A stretch of DNA of 64,000 nt from Oscarella lobularis (taxonomy: Eukaryota; Porifera; Homoscleromorpha; Homosclerophorida; Oscarellidae): positions 1,736,001 to 1,800,000 of the forward strand of contig NC_089186.1 of assembly GCF_947507565.1 (NCBI RefSeq), written 5' to 3'. The notes beneath the pieces were generated by a model that saw nothing but the letters and a program-made list of their open reading frames with translations, ran no database searches and was not told where the DNA came from. Each line of letters opens with the position of its first letter. The first letter of the stretch is position 1. Positions 38,966 to 51,258 of the stretch are shown in pieces. The translations under genes were made by a program, and so were the position numbers.

Positions 38966-41900
38966 ATGACATCGTCTGCTAGTTCTATCGAACGATTGAT
39001 CACGATAACCAAAGAATGGCAGGGCGATGAACTGAAGAAGTTTCTCTCGACGGAAAAAGGATTTCGACTTGAGCAGGTATATAAAGAACTCATGTATTGA
39101 CCGCTTCTCACGATTGTGTTTCGTTTTTTAGAAAGGCGACCTAAGACAAGACATATATGGACAAGAGCGTCACGATTGGTTCTTCGCTATTCACTTTGTG
39201 GCTGGAAGAAAATTTGAGACGGCGGAGGAAGCGGATGAGTGGCTCAGCTACTTGGTTGTACAAAAAAAGGAAGACATTGAAAACCAATCACTATGGGTAT
39301 GAATACGTTTTGGATTGGTAATTAATTGATGCGTGGATGCAGTTTGGACTCCGCCCACTTCACTGTGCGTGCAAGTGGGGAAATATTTTTGGCGTTGAAT
39401 GGCTCGTCAGTCACGGTGCAAATATCAACGAGGACGACGCAGTATGACTTGTAATTGATTTTCAATAATTTCACTCATTGCTCTTTTTTAGTGTGGACGT
39501 ACGTCATTTTCTTTTGCCTGTGCAAGTTCCGTTGACACAATGAAGAAAATGCTCTATCTGGAGAAACAGGGCTGTCATGTTCGACAATATGACATTGTAA
39601 CAGATTTACATCAACACTCTGGATATAAAATTCATTGTTTTATAGTTTATTGCGGCTGAAAATAAATTTGCGTCATCGGAACAAGCTCACGAAGTTTTTC
39701 ATCATCTTGTTAATGAAAAGGGGATGAGCATCAACGTTACTACTCACGTGGGGGTATATGATGTGCTCTTGTTTTGCTACATGTGAGAAGATTATCTGAA
39801 TGATAGCGGAAAGGGACTCCTCTGCGATGCGCCTGCTTTGATGGAAGCGTCTTTGGAGTGAAATGGCTCATCAGTCACGGTGCTAATGTAGAAGCATAAC
39901 ATAAAATTCATTTCATATGATTGCACCGACATTACTTTCTTAGATTGAAACAGAGCCGTATGAGGGAATAGATCTGTATGAGGTTGTCTGTAAAAGTTCT
40001 GTTGACACATTGAAGAAAATACTCATTCTGGAAGAGCGTGGCTATGATGTTTCACCGCGTGCTATTGTAAACAGATTGACGTCAACAGTCTAGCATGCAA
40101 TAGACATATACATTGTACTCTTTTAAGTTTTTATCCGCCGAAATTCAATTTGCTTCGTGTGAAGAAGCGTGCGAGGTTCTTCATCATCTTGTGTATGACA
40201 AGAAAATGAGCGTCAACGCTACTGATGCAGAGGTACATGCTGTTCGTTGTTTGCTACATGTTCACATTTTGATAAAATAATAGCTGGATACTCCTCTGCA
40301 TTGTGCCTGCAAGAAGGGAAGCTTTTTTGTAGTGAAATGGCTCGTAGAACACAACGCTACTATTAATAGCGTCAACAAGGTAATATCACATGTGATACAT
40401 TATTCTCATATCATCTCTAGTACGGCATTACGCCTCTTATGTGCGCGTGTGAAAGTGACAGTGACCGTCTATTGAAAGTGCGCTACCTGAGTGAAAAAGG
40501 AGCTGAATGTCTCATGACAGATAAGGTACGTTTTTCTGTCAACCTTGGGAGAAATCAACGTTTCCTTTATTTAGCAAGGAGAGACGGCCTTGTTTTATGG
40601 CATCAACTACTTTCTTCCTGAGGATATGGAAGGGTTTTTATCTGAGACATTTGATGACAATAAATGCGAAAGAATAGCTGCCAGTAAATCCTCAATTTCT
40701 GAAGGCGTATTGAAAGAAGTTCTTCGATATCTTGTCATTAAAAAGGGGATGAATATCAATTCTGTTAATAAAGTAGCATTCTTATGACACCTATTCCGGA
40801 TTTATTTCAGGAATTTCTGCGTTTATAGGTCGGAATGACACCGTTGTTGCACGCATGTAATAAATCTGACTATCCTCTCTTCGCTGTTCGACAGCTACTT
40901 GAAGTGGGAGCTGATGTCACCGCAAAAGATTCCGTTCGTCAGACTTCTCACTGCTGATTCCGTATTCTATTCCTTCATATCTTCATAGATGAGCCGCAAT
41001 GCCTTGCATCTGTGTGCAAAGGCGGAGTATAGTTTTAACGCGCCAGCCATTGATTTTTTGATTGAGAAGGGTATTGACGCTACGTGCAGAGACAAGGTGA
41101 CGCGTTTTCATCCTCTTTCAGAAGAGTTATTATAAATGTGAAATTTAGGACGGAAAGGCGCCTTATCAACTGGCAGAAGATGGTAAAATAAGAATGCGTC
41201 TTCGACAGCATTACGTACGCTACTAGTTAGACTGTAATCAGTCCTCCCCAGAAGCTCATTATGTCGTAGGACGCCGCTCGATTTTCCGTCCTTCGACAGG
41301 AAAAGGTTCGCCCCGATTCAATCAAAGTGTGCGTGGTCGGAAGTGAAATGGCTGGAAAGACGACGTTAGTCAATTCTCTTCTTCGACTCGATCTTCTTCC
41401 AATTAAACTGGAAGATCGCACAGCCGGCGTTGCCATTAAGAGCGGTCAAATTCCGGGAGTGGGCAAAGGATCGATATGGGACTTTGGTGCCCAACCGACT
41501 TTCCACAGCGCACACGGTCTCTTCTTTGGACCGTCCAATACGATGTTCGTTCTCGTGCTTCGCTTTCGAGAAGGAGAAAGGATGACACCGGAAATATATC
41601 TTCTAGAAATCGGACGCTATTGGTGCGCGTTCGTCAAAGCGGCACTACGCATGCTTCCATCACACCTAAGATCACGGCTTCGTCTTCTCATTATCGGCAA
41701 CGTGATAGACTGCCGAGAGGAGGAGGGAACAGAAGCAAGCTTCCAGCTGAAACGCGTCGCCGAAATTCTTCAGGAAGAATTTAAAGACACGTTTAAGATT
41801 GTCGACGTACTTGAAATGGATTGCAACGGGTGCTATTCGGTGCGCATGGCTGACTGCAGACGCAAACTGAAAAGAGTTCATGAAGAAATGCTCGAGGTAG

Positions 41901-43765
41901 CGACACAGAGTCGCATTGTTTCCATTGACACTTTGTTCTTCTTCACAGGCAGCCGATGACGTGCCCAAACTATGTAGCGCTATTGAAGAGAAACTTCGTA
42001 TTTCGAACGAGAAGAGCGAATCTCCATTTATGACCTCAGAAAAATTCAAGGATTGGGCGGAGGAAGTCTTACGCGTTGATGACGACATGATACTTCGCGA
42101 AAAAACTAGCGTCTGTTTGACTGAAGAAGAGAGCAAAATTTCTATTGAATATCTTGATTCGTCTGGAATAGTGAGTGCAGAATTAAGTGTTTGACTGTCG
42201 TCTTATCTTCGTTTATAGATTGTTAACCTCGGTCCTCGAATTTGTCTCCGGCCACTTTGGCTCTGTAGCAACGTGATTGGTCCACTTCTGGCTCCGCGCT
42301 ACTTTCCCTTTGGCATGAAGACTGCCAAGCCTGGCATGGTAACAAGACAAGACATTGAGTCGGCTCTAAGGGCTTTTGAAAACTACCTCAAGCACAAGGG
42401 CACTCCGTCTCCGTTTTCGGTGACAGCCAACGAAGCGACGGAAATTCTTCTTTACCTGGAACTATGCGTTCAGTCAAGACACATTCCTGGGTTCTATCAG
42501 ATTCCGGCTCTCCTGGTAGATTCAATTCCTGGCGACGCTTGGGTTGAAAATCCGATGCTGGACGTGTATCGCGGTATGCGGTATGAATGTGCTAATTGTG
42601 TCGATATCATATTGCCCTTGTCGTTCGTCGTCTTTCAATCTCGATCTTCTCTTATGGGTAATACGAGTCACGAGGCGTGGAAAGACGGCGTCAAACTAGT
42701 GAAGGTCGTCGGCCACCAAGTAATCGAATGCCTTGTGACATTAGGAATCAAAAAAAGCCACTGCTGCATTGACGTCATTATGCGCTGGTCGAGTCAAACA
42801 GCGTGTCATGAATTGGCGAAGCAGATGCTAGACGAACTGAAAGAGATGATCGTCGAAGTGTGCGAAGAAAGAAGTCCGGGAGTGCTCCTCAACTGGTTCT
42901 ATTTAGACAGTACTCATCTTAAACGACTCAACGATGATCCAGCTATTTATTCGTCTAGTAAAGTAGATCAGAAGGTCAGGAACAACGGTATTGATGACGT
43001 TTTGTTTTCGGATCGACCACAAAGACGTTATTATTTGTCTGTGAGAGACTTAGCTATTACTGGAGACATCCAAGAGGAGGTATTTGGATTGAGTGGGATT
43101 CGTTAAATAATGTCATTGTTTTCAGCGCTCAGCCTCTTATCCTGAGGCAATGGCAGAATTCCAAGGTCCCAGCGGACCAAAGAGAAGAGCTCCCAATGAG
43201 GTGTCTTCGTGTACAATATATGCTGCGACTTTTTTCACTCTTTCTATTCAGCTAACTATTCCTCGTGCAAAGCGTCTGGCAACGTCTCATCATAGACTAG
43301 AGGTTGAGTCGGAGGATTCAGCACAGGTAATACGGAAGGTTCCCGTGGCGGTTATCTTAGACAGTCTCTTGTATTTCAGATAGCAAGCCGAGTTGTCACT
43401 GATCGTTTGGCATCTCCCTGCGAAGGTCAGTTTTTTTACAAATGATTCTATCTCTATAATTATACGCAGTTGTGTCATCAGGCTCGTTTCCGGCTGATGA
43501 TGACTTAGTATCAATCGATTTGATAAGGACGTGTTCCCTCGTTGCTCCATCCAAGTGGGAAGACATTGGATATTTGATGATTGACTCCAACACAGTTGAA
43601 GAAATTCGTAAACGAACTGATGGGAACGTCCCTCGCGTAATAAAAGTGTTAGAAACGTGGAAGCTAAGAGATGAAACGCCAACAGTGAGAGAGCTTCTAA
43701 AGTGGTGCAAGCAGGCTGGTATCAGCCATGAAGCAATCAAAGCAAAATATTTAGAATTATATTAG
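38966..43765 (+). CDS. Ankyrin-ROC-COR-Death protein, copy B
   Basis: Same architecture as copy A. The N-terminal ankyrin exons and their introns are almost identical to copy A over more than 1 kb. The ROC domain (about 41310-41900; GSEMAGKTT, WDFGAQPTFHSAHG) is closer to copy C, sharing IDCREEEGTEASF where copy A has IGEEEEGTEASF. The COR region (about 42220-43106) differs from A at few positions. The death domain (43520-43762) is distinct from A and C: SLVAPSKWEDIGYLMIDSNT and LRDETPTVRELLKWCKQAGI. The linker between ROC and COR is shorter and divergent. No stop or frameshift was noticed in the exons compared. Confidence 0.83.
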
Positions 43766-43933
43766 TGCAGTCTTTTCTGTTTTTATCCTTTTTATTACTT
43801 TTTATCTTTTATAATACGTTCTTCGGTCAGACACTGTTTTCAACATTGAATATTTCAAAAGTAATTATTGGGAAACTATTTTTAGCAGGTGCCGCAATAG
43901 AACACGAGATCCACTACGAATCCCGTATACACG

Positions 43934-44536
43934 ATGGAATCGGACAGACGAAACGCTGCCATTCGCCAGCTTACAGATCTCCTACGCCAAACAGGTATCG
44001 TGCACGATCCCACGAACAACTCCGAAGCGTCTCATCGCGCCAACGCGACCAGGAGACCAGATCACGTCGAACAAGAGCCAACTCACGCTTCTATCTGAAC
44101 GTCGTGACGAAGCGCTTCGCGAGGCTCGACGCGAACGCGCGTTCGACCGTCGACGATTCGCTGCAAAACGATCTCGTCTATCTTCGAGAATTCTTCAAGT
44201 TGACGCCCGCTTTGAAAGTAGACAAACGAAAAGCGAAAACGTCTTCCGATCATTTTTTCCGCGTAGGTGGAGGGAGTTTCCAAAGATGGAAGTTCTGACG
44301 TCAATATTTCTGTCGCTCGAATCTTTATCTGTAGGGAATACTACTGTATTCGATTTGAATTTTTATTATTCGTTTGATGACTAGGTGAGGAAGATTCCGG
44401 TGGGACAAATTAAGGGATTGGCTTCTTTGAAAGACACTCTATGTCGTTTATCGTGTCAACGTTCGTACACACATGTCAGACTCAAAGTAGAGAGACAGAG
44501 TGTAGAAATATATTTTGTATCATTATTGAATCATTT
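43934..44536 (+). pseudogene. STK11IP 5' fragment, copy 2
   Basis: Carries the start region of STK11IP, but an 8-bp deletion near 44089 (CACGCTTCTATCTG against CACGCTTCCGGGCGCTTATCTG) shifts the frame. Similarity to STK11IP ends at AATCATTT near 44536, where PIGU exon 1 sequence starts. Confidence 0.82.
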
Positions 44537-44537
44537 G

Positions 44538-46179
44538 ACGACGGCGACACGGTGCACGAGGCAAGCAATTAAAAAATGAAAATTCGTAATCAAGCTTCAC
44601 ATTTTTTCTTAGACCTCATTGATCATTTCGCTGTTTCAAGTGTTCTCAGACTACGCGCCCTTCTCGACAGCGTATCTGTTTTAGTAAATTTAGATGATAT
44701 GCGCGAATACGGTCAAATTCTGACCTCACTACACGTGTAGCTCATTGACGTCGCCATAGCAATGGCTCTCGTAGAAATAGCTAAAATTCATCAGAAGATA
44801 CTAGTAACCACCCGTCAAAAAGTTCAATAAATTTTATGGATTCAATATTACCTAGCTTGAGACTCAGAAACGTGAAGTCCCTTTCTATGCTAAGGGCATT
44901 GATCGGATTCTCATTAGTCAAGACGAGCTACTCCCTATTAAATTGGCTGCTTTGTAAGAGCAAGATTGTTAAATAATCATCGAGTTATGAGGTGCTACTA
45001 GATATGCATTGAGTCACTGTGGTCTTCTTACCTGTGTTGGCCAGTCTGGTTCACTGTTTAATAGTGCTTCGATAGTCTTGCATTTTTGTTCATACTGAAA
45101 GGTGATCACGTGAACTCGTATATTAATGAATTAATTGTTTGGGAATCCTTTGTAGGGAAATCCGGTTTCGCTGCCGGTTTTCTGGCTCTTGCCACGTACC
45201 TCTCACTGTATCCAGTGATGCTTATTGCTCCTCTAATTTTAATTGACTATCAGGTATTCAATCATATATGAAAGCAGCAAGTTTTTTATTTATTTTTTGT
45301 TTGTGACCAGATTATGAAATGTTCCTACGTGAAATCTGCGATTCGAGTGATTCTGCCTTTTATCGTCGTGTTTGCCTTTCTCAACTTCACTTCCTATTAC
45401 ATATCCGGCTCGTGGGACTACGTTCAATCAGTCTACGGCTTCATGTAAATTAAATCCTCGTGTAACTATTCTATTTTCGATGTTCTTCTCTTTAGTCTAG
45501 CGGTGACCGATCTGACTCCCAACGTCGGTCTGTTCTGGTACTTTTTCATGGAAATGTTTGACCACTTCTACTCCTTCTTTGTATGGGTCTTCCAAATCAA
45601 TGTTTTTCTCTACACAATGCCCTTAGCCATTCGCCTTAGGTTCGCTCCCCTCATTTTTTTATATTCTCCGAGACGTACATATCGTTTTTCTTCCAGAAAA
45701 CACCCTGGCTTCTTATTCTATACATTATGCAGTGTCATGTCAATATTCAAGTCATATCCAACGGTAGGAGACCTTGCTTTACCTTTGGCTCTACTTCCCC
45801 TGTGGTCTCATACGTTCAAATGTAATTAATTCGATATTTAAGTATAATTTGCAATGGCATTTTCTTTCTAGATATGAGATATAGTTTTCTGGCTGGATCA
45901 ATGTTTCTTGTTGCAGTCGTTATAGGACCGATCTTTTGGCACATGTGGATCTATGCTGGAAATGCGAATGCGAATTTTTTCTTTGCCTCTACTGTTGTTT
46001 ACTCGTTGGCTCAAGTAGGAAATAGTGTCATTCTAAACTTGTGATTTACTTTCTTGTGTGTTTAGATCTTACTTGTGAACGATACTGTTTTTGCACTTTT
46101 GCGAAGGGATTATGATCTTCGGGAGGGACTGGACATACCGGAAGTGGATGGGAGGCCTGGATTAGTAAAAATGACGTAA
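44538..46179 (+). pseudogene. PIGU copy 3, 5'-truncated and frameshifted
   Basis: Starts inside exon 1 and lacks the start codon and first membrane segment. A missing T in the next exon (CTGTTTTAGTAAAT against CTGTTTTTAGTAAAT, near 44683) and another near 45079 (ATAGTCTTGCAT against ATAGTCTTTGCAT) both shift the frame. Downstream exons remain open and close to copy 1, which suggests the loss is recent. Confidence 0.82.
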
Positions 46180-46210
46180 ATAAAGATCAGATATAAAGTG
46201 TAGTCATGAT

Positions 46211-46221
46211 TGCGCATGCGC
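46211..46221. promoter_or_regulatory. NRF-1-like palindrome upstream of gene C
   Basis: TGCGCATGCGC conserved at the same place as in the other two units. Confidence 0.55.
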
Positions 46222-46307
46222 TTGGGTCCAAGAGACCGCCCGTGAGTCGTCGCTTCTTACGCTCGTTCAGAGTCGTTGTCGTCGCAAAACGCTGTTGAAT
46301 CACTGAG

Positions 46308-49300
46308 ATGACATCGTCTGCTGGTTCTACTATCGAACGATTGATCACGATAACCAACGAATGGCAGAACGATGAACTGAAGAAGTTTCTCTCGACGGAA
46401 AAAGGATTTCGACTTGAGCAGGTATATAAAGATCTCATTTATTGACCGCTGCTCACGATTGTGTTTCGTTTTTTAGGAAGGCGACGTACGCGATTACGAA
46501 TGGTTATACGCTATTCACTTTCTGGCTGGAAGAGAATTTGAGACGGCGGAGGAAGCGGATGAGTGGCTCAGCTACTTAGTTGTACAAAAAAAGGAAAACA
46601 TTGAAAAGAAATCAGAATCGGTATGAATACGTTTTTGATTGGTAAATGAATTGATGCGTGGATGCAGGGGTCACTCCGCCCACTTCACTGTGCGTGCAAG
46701 TGGGGAAATATTTTTGGCGTTGAATGGCTCGTCAGTCACGGTGCAAATGTCAACGTGATTGACTATCTCGTATGACTTGTAATTGATTTTCAATAATTTC
46801 ACTCATCGCTCTTTTTTAGTGGGGACATACGCCATATTCTTGTGCCTGTGCAAGTTCCGTTGACACAATGAAGAAAATGCTCTATCTGGAAAAACAGGGC
46901 TGTGATGTTCAACCAGATGACATTGTAACAGATTTACATCAACACTCTGGTTATAAAATTCATTGTTTTATAGCATCGGGCGGCTGAAAATAAATTTGCG
47001 TCATCGGAACAAGCTCACGAAGTTTTTCATTATCTTGTTAATGAAAAGGGAATGAGCGTCAACGTTACGGGGGTACATGATGTGCTCTTGTTTTGCTACA
47101 TGTGAGAAGAATATCTGAATGATAGTTGGGAGAGACTCCTCTGAAATGTGCCTGTTTGGATGGAAGCATCTTTGGAGTGAAATGGCTCATCAGTCACGGT
47201 GCTAATGTAGAAGCATAACATGGAATTCATTTCAGATGATTGCACCAACATTTCTTTCTTAGATTGGAACAGAGCTGTATGAGTTTGTCTGTAAAAGTTC
47301 TGTCGACACATTGAAGAAAATGCTCATTCTGGAAGAGCGTGGCTGTGATGTTTCACCGCGTGCTATTGTAACAGATTGACGTCAACAGTCTAGCTGGCAA
47401 TAGACATATATTGTATTCTTTTTTAAGTTTTTATGCACCGAAATTCAATTTGCTTCGTTTGAAGAAGCGTGCGAAGTTTTTCATCATCTTGTGCATGCCA
47501 AGGTAATGAGCGTCAACGCTACTGATGCAGAGGTACATGCTGTTCGTTGTTTGCTACATGTTCACATTTTGATAAAATAATAGTTGGATACTCCTCTGCA
47601 TTGTGCCTGCAAGAAGGGAAGCTTTTTTGCAGTGAAATGGCTCGTAGAACACAACGCTACTATTAATAGCGTCAACAAGGTAAAAAATATCACATGGGAT
47701 ACATTTATTCTTATATCATCTCTAGAATGGCATTACGCCTCTTATGCGCGCGTGTGAAAGTGACAGTGACCGTCTATTGAAAGTGCGCTACCTGAGTGAA
47801 AAAGGAGCTGAATGTCTCATGACAGATGAAGTACGTTTTGCTGTCAACCTTTGGAGAAATCTACGTTTCGTTTATTTAGAAAGGAATAACGGCCTTGTTT
47901 TATGCCATCAACTACTTTTTTCCTGATTATATCACAGACTGGTTAAGGGATGAACATGATGACGATAAATGCGAAAGAATAGCTGCCAGTAAATGCTCAA
48001 TTTCTGAAGGCGAATTGAAAGAAGTTCTTGAATATCTTGTCATTGAGAAGGGCATGAATATCAATTCTGTTAATAAGGTAGCATTCTTATGACACCTATT
48101 CCGGATTATATTTCAGGATTTTCTACATTTATAGCTCGGAATGACACCCTTGTTGCACGCATGTAATAAATCTGAATATCCTCTCTTCGCCATTCGACAG
48201 CTACTTGAACTGGGAGCTGATGTCAACGCAAAAGATTCCGTTCGTCAGACTTCTCACTGCCGATTCCGTATTCTATTCCTATCTTCCTAGATGAATCACA
48301 ATGCCTTGCATCTGATTGCAATGAAATATTGGCATTTTAACGTGCCAGTCATTGATCTTTTGATTGAGAAGGGTATTGACGCTACGTGCAGAGACAAGGT
48401 GACGCGTTTTCATCCTCTTTTCAGAGGAGTTATTATAAACGTGAAATTCAGGACGGAAAGGCGCCTTATCAACTGGCAGACAATGGTTCTTTGAGAATGC
48501 GTCTTCGACAGCATTACGTACGCTACTAGTTAGACTGTAATCAGTCCTCCCCAGAGCTTCATTATGTCGTAGGACGCCGCTCGATTTTCCGTCCTTCGAC
48601 AGGAAAAGGTTCGCCCCAATTCAATCAAAGTGTGCGTGTTCGGAAGTGAAATGGCCGGAAAGACGACGTTAGTCAATTCTCTTCTTCAACTCGATCTTCC
48701 TCCCATTAAACCGGAAGATCGCACAGCCGGCGTTGCCATTAAGAGCGGTCAAATTCCGGGAGTTGGCAAAGGATCGATATGGGACTTTGGTGCCCAACCG
48801 ACCTTCCACAGCGCACACGGTCTCTTCTTTGGACCGTCCAATACGATGTTCGTTCTCGTGCTTCGCTTTCGAGAAGGAGAAAGGATGACACCGGAAATAT
48901 ATCTTCTAGAAATCGGACGCTATTGGTGCGCGTTCGTGAAAGCGGCACTACGCATGCTTCCATCACACCTAAGGTCACGGCTTCGTCTTCTCATTATCGG
49001 CAACGTGATAGACTGCCGAGAGGAGGAGGGAACAGAAGCAAGCTTCCAGCTGAAACGCGTCGCCGAAATTCTTCAGGAAGAATTTAAAGACACGTTTAAG
49101 ATTGTCGACGTACTTGAAATGGATTGCAACGGGTGCTATTCGGTGCGCATGGCTGACTGCAGACGCAAACTGAAAAGAGTTCATGAAGAAATGCTCGAGG
49201 CTAGTGACACAGAGTCGCATTGTTTACATTGACACTTTGTTTTTCTTCACAGGCAGCGGATGGCGTGCCCAAACTATGTCGCGCTATTGAAGAGAAACTT

Positions 49301-51088
49301 CGTATTTCCAACGATGAGAGCGAATCTCCGTTTATGACATCAGAAGAATTCAAGGAGTGGGCGGAAGAAGTTTTACGCGTTGATGACGTCGAAGCGGAAT
49401 TTGACGATGAATCTAACGCATTTTTGACTGAAGAAGATAGCAAAATTTCTATTGAATACCTTGATTCGTCTGGAATAGTGAGTACAGAATCGCGTGTTTT
49501 AACTATATAGTCTTATCTTCATTTATAGATTGTTAATCTCGGTCCTCGAATTTGTCTCCGGCCACTTTGGCTCTGTAGCAACGTGATTGGTCCACTTCTG
49601 GCTCCGCGCTACTTTCCCTTCGGCATGAAGACAGCCAAGCCTGGCATGGTAACAAGGCAAGACATTGAGTCGGCTCTAAGGGCTTTCGAAAACTACCTCA
49701 AGCACAAGGGCACTCCGTCTCCGTTTTCGGTGACAGCCAACGAAGCGACGGAAATTCTTCTTTACCTGGAACTATGCATTCGGTCAAGACACATTCCTGG
49801 GTTCTATCAGATTCCGGCTCTCCTCGAAGATTCAATTCCTGGCGACGCTTGGGTTGAAAGTCCAATCCTCGACGTGTATCGCGGTATGCGGTATGAATGT
49901 GCTGATTGTGTTGATATCATATTGCCGTTGTCGTTCGTCGTCTTTCAATCTCGATCTTCTCGTATGGGAAAGATGAGTCACGAGGCGTGGAAAGACGGCG
50001 TCAAACTAAGGAATATCGTCGGCCGCCAAGTAGTCGAATGTCTCGTCACATTAGGAATTAAAAAAAGCCACTGCTGCATTGACGTTATTATGCGCTGGTC
50101 GAGCCAAACAGCGTGTCATGAATTGGCTAAGCAGATGCTAAACGAACTGAAAGAGATGATCGTCGAAGTGTGCGAAGAAAGAAGTCCGGGAGTGCTCCTC
50201 AACTGGTTCTATTTAGACAGTACTCATCTCAAACGACTCAACGATGATCCAGCTATTTATTCGTCTATTAAAGTAGATCAGAAGGTCAGGGACAAGGCTA
50301 TCGATGACTTTTTGCATTCTGATCGACCGAAAAGACGTTTTTTTTCTTCTGTGAGAAACTTGGCTATTACTGGAGAGATCCAGGAAGAGGTATTTAGGTC
50401 GAATGCGATTCGGTAATAATCAATGTAATTGTTTATTTTATAAAAGCGCCCAGTCTTTCATCCGGAGACAATGTTGTCATCTCAGGGCCCCAGCGGACCA
50501 AAGAGAAGAGCTCCCGATGTGGTATTCTCGTGTATATGCTGAGACATTTTTAAACTCTTTCTCTTTAGCTAACTTTTTCTCGTGCTAAGCGTCTGGCCAC
50601 GTCTCATCATAGAGTAGCGATTGAGTCGGAGGATTCAGCAGAAGTATGACGGAAGGTTTCCGCAACGGTTTATCTTTGACAGCCTCTTGTATTTCAGATG
50701 GCAAGCCGAGTTGTCACTGATCGTTTGGCATCTTTGGCATCTCCTTGTGAAGGTCAGGTTTTTAGAAATGATTCTATCTCCATTATATGCCATTGTGTCA
50801 TCAGGCTTGTTTCCGACTGATAATGATTCGGTATCTGCCGATTTGGTGAAGACGTGCGCCGTCGTTGCTCCAACCAAGTGGGAAGAAATTGGGTATCTGC
50901 TGACTGACCTTAACACAGTTGAAGAAATTCGTGAACGAACTAATGGGAACGTCCCTCGTATGATAAAAGTGCTAGAAACGTGGAAGCTAAGAGCTAAAAC
51001 GCCAACAGTGAGAAAGCTTCTAAAGTGGTTTGAGGAGGTTGGTGTGGCCCGTGAAGCAATCAAAAAGAAATACTTAGAATTGTATTAG
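46308..51088 (+). CDS. Ankyrin-ROC-COR-Death protein, copy C
   Basis: Same plan as copies A and B. The N-terminus is the most diverged: the second exon reads EGDVRDYEWLYAIHFLAG, shorter than in A and B, and one ankyrin exon is shortened (IGTELYEFVCKSSVD). The ROC domain (about 48575-49200; VFGSEMAGKTT) pairs with copy B. The COR exon (49530-50416) carries its own substitutions near the end (AIDDFLHSDRPKRRFFSS). The death domain (50830-51085) is virtually identical to copy A and unlike copy B. The P-loop and the WDFGAQ segment are preserved. No frame break was noticed in the exons compared. Confidence 0.83.
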
Positions 51089-51258
51089 TGTAATATTTCT
51101 ACCTTTTTAATGGCTTTATTAGTGCCGTCAACTTTTTTATAAGTTCTTCGGTCAGACACTGTTTTCAACATTGAATATTTCAAAAGTAATTATTGGGAAA
51201 CTATTTTTAGCAGGTGCCGCAATAGAACACGAGATCCACTACGAATCCCGTATACACG

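Larger units (their letters stand above)
37773..44536. repeat. Tandem segmental duplication, unit 2
   Basis: Contains truncated PIGU, gene B and an STK11IP 5' fragment. The left junction falls at a GTA shared by the STK11IP and PIGU sequences (37771-37775). The PIGU part starts about 590 bp later in the gene than in unit 3, so the breakpoint differs or a later deletion occurred. Confidence 0.85.
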
